Of a DNA stretch of 64,000 nucleotides, positions 62,977-64,000 are shown one piece after another. Positions within the stretch are counted from its first letter, which is position 1. Every line of letters begins with the position of its first letter. The notes beneath the pieces are model-generated. The model was given only the letters and a program-made list of their open reading frames with translations. It did not search any database and was not told the DNA's origin. Both the position numbers and the translations under genes were made by a program. Origin of the DNA: an uncultured Phascolarctobacterium sp. GTDB lineage: Bacteria > Bacillota > Negativicutes > Acidaminococcales > Acidaminococcaceae. The DNA lies in contig CANRJC010000007.1 of assembly GCA_947630795.1 (NCBI GenBank), forward strand, positions 34,182 to 98,181, written 5' to 3'.

Positions 62977-63305
62977 TCATAAATGCCGCTCCCGCTCTTG
63001 TCCGGTGTAGAGAAATCTTCTGACCTCCATGATCAGATCCGCAGGGTCGTCATCTATTATAACGTAATAGATCATATAATTATCAACATAAATGCGATAA
63101 TAAGCATAGCGGCGTTCTCGTCGAGAACGATACGGTTCGAAAGAAGCCGCTACCGGCAACCGCGCCTTTATCGCCGCTTCTGCATTATCCGGAAGCTCGT
63201 TCGCCGCCTGGGGCTCGTTCGGAACTTCTGCGATAGAAGCGGCCTTTTTTCCGGATCATCGTAAAAAAGCGGCAAATATGTCAGGCGATACTTTTCAGCG
63301 CGCAT
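62977..63305 (-). pseudogene. ParE/RelE-family toxin, frameshifted
   Basis: From ATG 63305 the frame reads MRAEKYRLTYLPLFYDDPEK, then leaves the toxin frame at a run of six A on the minus strand (63250-63245). The continuation is in another frame: AASIAEVPNEPQAANELPDN, then AAIKARLPVAASFEPYRSRR…YAYYRIYVDNYMIYYVIID…MEVRRFLYTGQERERHL. One added A would restore a ~108-residue toxin. Start overlaps the antitoxin stop by 11 bases. Either a true pseudogene, a sequencing error or slippage. Confidence 0.8.
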
Positions 63306-63552
63306 TTATTTTTCTCCGTAAGCTGCCGAAAACTTCCTCGTGGCTCAAGCGAGCGCTTTTTTCTGCAACTTTGTCTGCTTTATCCAGCGCAGCCTCCATA
63401 TCATCTGTCAATCTTGCATACTCCGCTAAGCTGAGCACTACCATCGTGCCGTAGCCGTTTTTTGTCAGAAATACCGGCTCGCCGGCATTCACGATCTTCT
63501 CTATATCGGTATATTTGTTCCTAAGGTCGGAGACCGGTCTGATCTTCAACAT
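63295..63552 (-). CDS. Phd/YefM-family antitoxin
   Basis: 85 residues. IRPVSDLRNKYTDIEKIVNAGEPVFLTKNGYGTMVVLSLAEYARL is the Phd/YefM DNA-binding and dimer domain; the C-terminal helix would bind the toxin. AAGGAG lies before the ATG, and a palindromic ATGATATGATCATGATA-type sequence covers the promoter. The partner toxin is frameshifted. Confidence 0.88.
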   Translation of the reverse strand: MLKIRPVSDLRNKYTDIEKIVNAGEPVFLTKNGYGTMVVLSLAEYARLTDDMEAALDKADKVAEKSARLSHEEVFGSLRRKINAR

Positions 63553-64000
63553 TCGCTTTCACTCCTTGGCAATATTTTATCATGATCATATCATTATTTT
63601 TTATTTTATCCCATGAGCCCTGCAAAAGCAACTGTCTCGCCCCGCTTTTTGCGAAAATACGCCGTTACGATCGCCGAGTTCGCGAAAAGCGCGATCATTG
63701 CGCGAACGGTCGGCTGCTCTGTACGACTGCGGCCGAAGCGCCCGGCAAGCTCAATGCCCGAGAGTGCTTTATGCCGAAAATAGCGGCAAAAACTTCGCAT
63801 CCCGCACCTGCGGTTTAAAAATTTTCAGCTCTCGCAAAAAACTTTCTCAGATCAGCGCAGCCCTTTTTACCGGTTAGTGTATAATTTTCGTTGGCAAGCT
63901 CAATAAAATAAAGGGAAGGGGGTTTTCCCCTTCCCTGATCATGCAAAATATCTTATTATTTTAAGGACCAAACAAAAAATAAAAGAGTTTTGCATGATGT
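63553..64000. other. Right-end intergenic region
   Basis: No convincing gene. TATAAT at ~63880-63885 may be a -10. AGGGAAGGGG/CCCCTTCCCT forms a strong hairpin at 63912-63936 without a T tail. ATCATGCAAAA (63938-63948) is repeated in inverted form as TTTTGCATGAT (63988-63998) at the window edge. Confidence 0.5.

Noticed and set aside
63582..63818. Short frames at the right end
   Set aside because: No ribosome binding site or recognisable motif on either strand.

Overview
The window looks like the chromosomal origin region of a Gram-negative-type Firmicute (Negativicutes, most like the Acidaminococcaceae/Phascolarctobacterium group). Evidence: the rpmH-rnpA-yidD-yidC-jag-mnmE-mnmG-rsmG-noc-parA-parB and dnaA-dnaN-recF-dciA-remB-gyrB gene orders are of the Firmicute type, a T-box leader controls glyQS, and there is an outer-membrane porin with an N-terminal SLH domain (OmpM type), which is a hallmark of diderm Firmicutes. 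Identification is by reading family motifs; no database search was run.

Layout. 1-5.9 kb: 3' end of recO, an AbiEi/AbiEii-like toxin-antitoxin pair with a dense operator-promoter, then a glycine T-box and glyQ-glyS. 5.9-8.4 kb: a structured leader with terminator ahead of the SLH porin, then an unrecognised 271-aa protein. 8.5-17.9 kb: an AT-rich surface-polysaccharide locus read on the minus strand (initiating sugar transferase, GT8, LicD, cytidylyltransferase, CapA-like phosphoesterase, asparagine-synthase-like protein, GT2, O-antigen ligase/polymerase) with at least three decayed gene remnants, including the start of ugd. 18.3-24.2 kb: a DUF697-like protein, thiE, a 61-aa protein and a pseudopilin/GspF operon lacking its ATPase. 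24.5-31.3 kb: an ABC importer of the iron/phosphonate type with two lipoprotein binding proteins, one fused permease and two different ATPases; a seven-unit 35-bp repeat array sits inside it. 31.5-32.5 kb: a RelB/ParE-type toxin-antitoxin cassette between near-identical 74/75-bp direct repeats. 32.5-36.8 kb: a GlpA-like/GlpB-like/DUF1667 redox operon and rarD. 36.8-38.4 kb: a cluster of strong DnaA boxes, tRNA-Gly(CCC), a second array with 34-35-bp period and a His/Gly-rich secreted protein.

38.5-51.3 kb, minus strand: gyrA, an MmcQ-like protein, a TSUP permease, thiN, an unknown 94-aa protein, gyrB, remB, dciA with an added zinc ribbon, recF, dnaN, the probable oriC, dnaA and a 77-aa protein. 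51.8-62 kb, plus strand: rpmH to parB and a DUF4446 protein, with two parS sites between noc and parA and a third at 62.8 kb. The two gene sets diverge from about 49.3-51.8 kb, as expected for the origin. 62-64 kb: a nicotinamidase-like protein, a Phd-type antitoxin with a frameshifted toxin, and an unannotated tail.

The strongest leads are the leader of the SLH porin, the distal DnaA-box cluster at 37 kb, the repeat-flanked toxin-antitoxin cassette, the two 35-bp arrays, the operator architecture of the AbiEi-like pair, and the combination of CapA-like, Asn-synthase-like, cytidylyltransferase and LicD genes in the polysaccharide locus.
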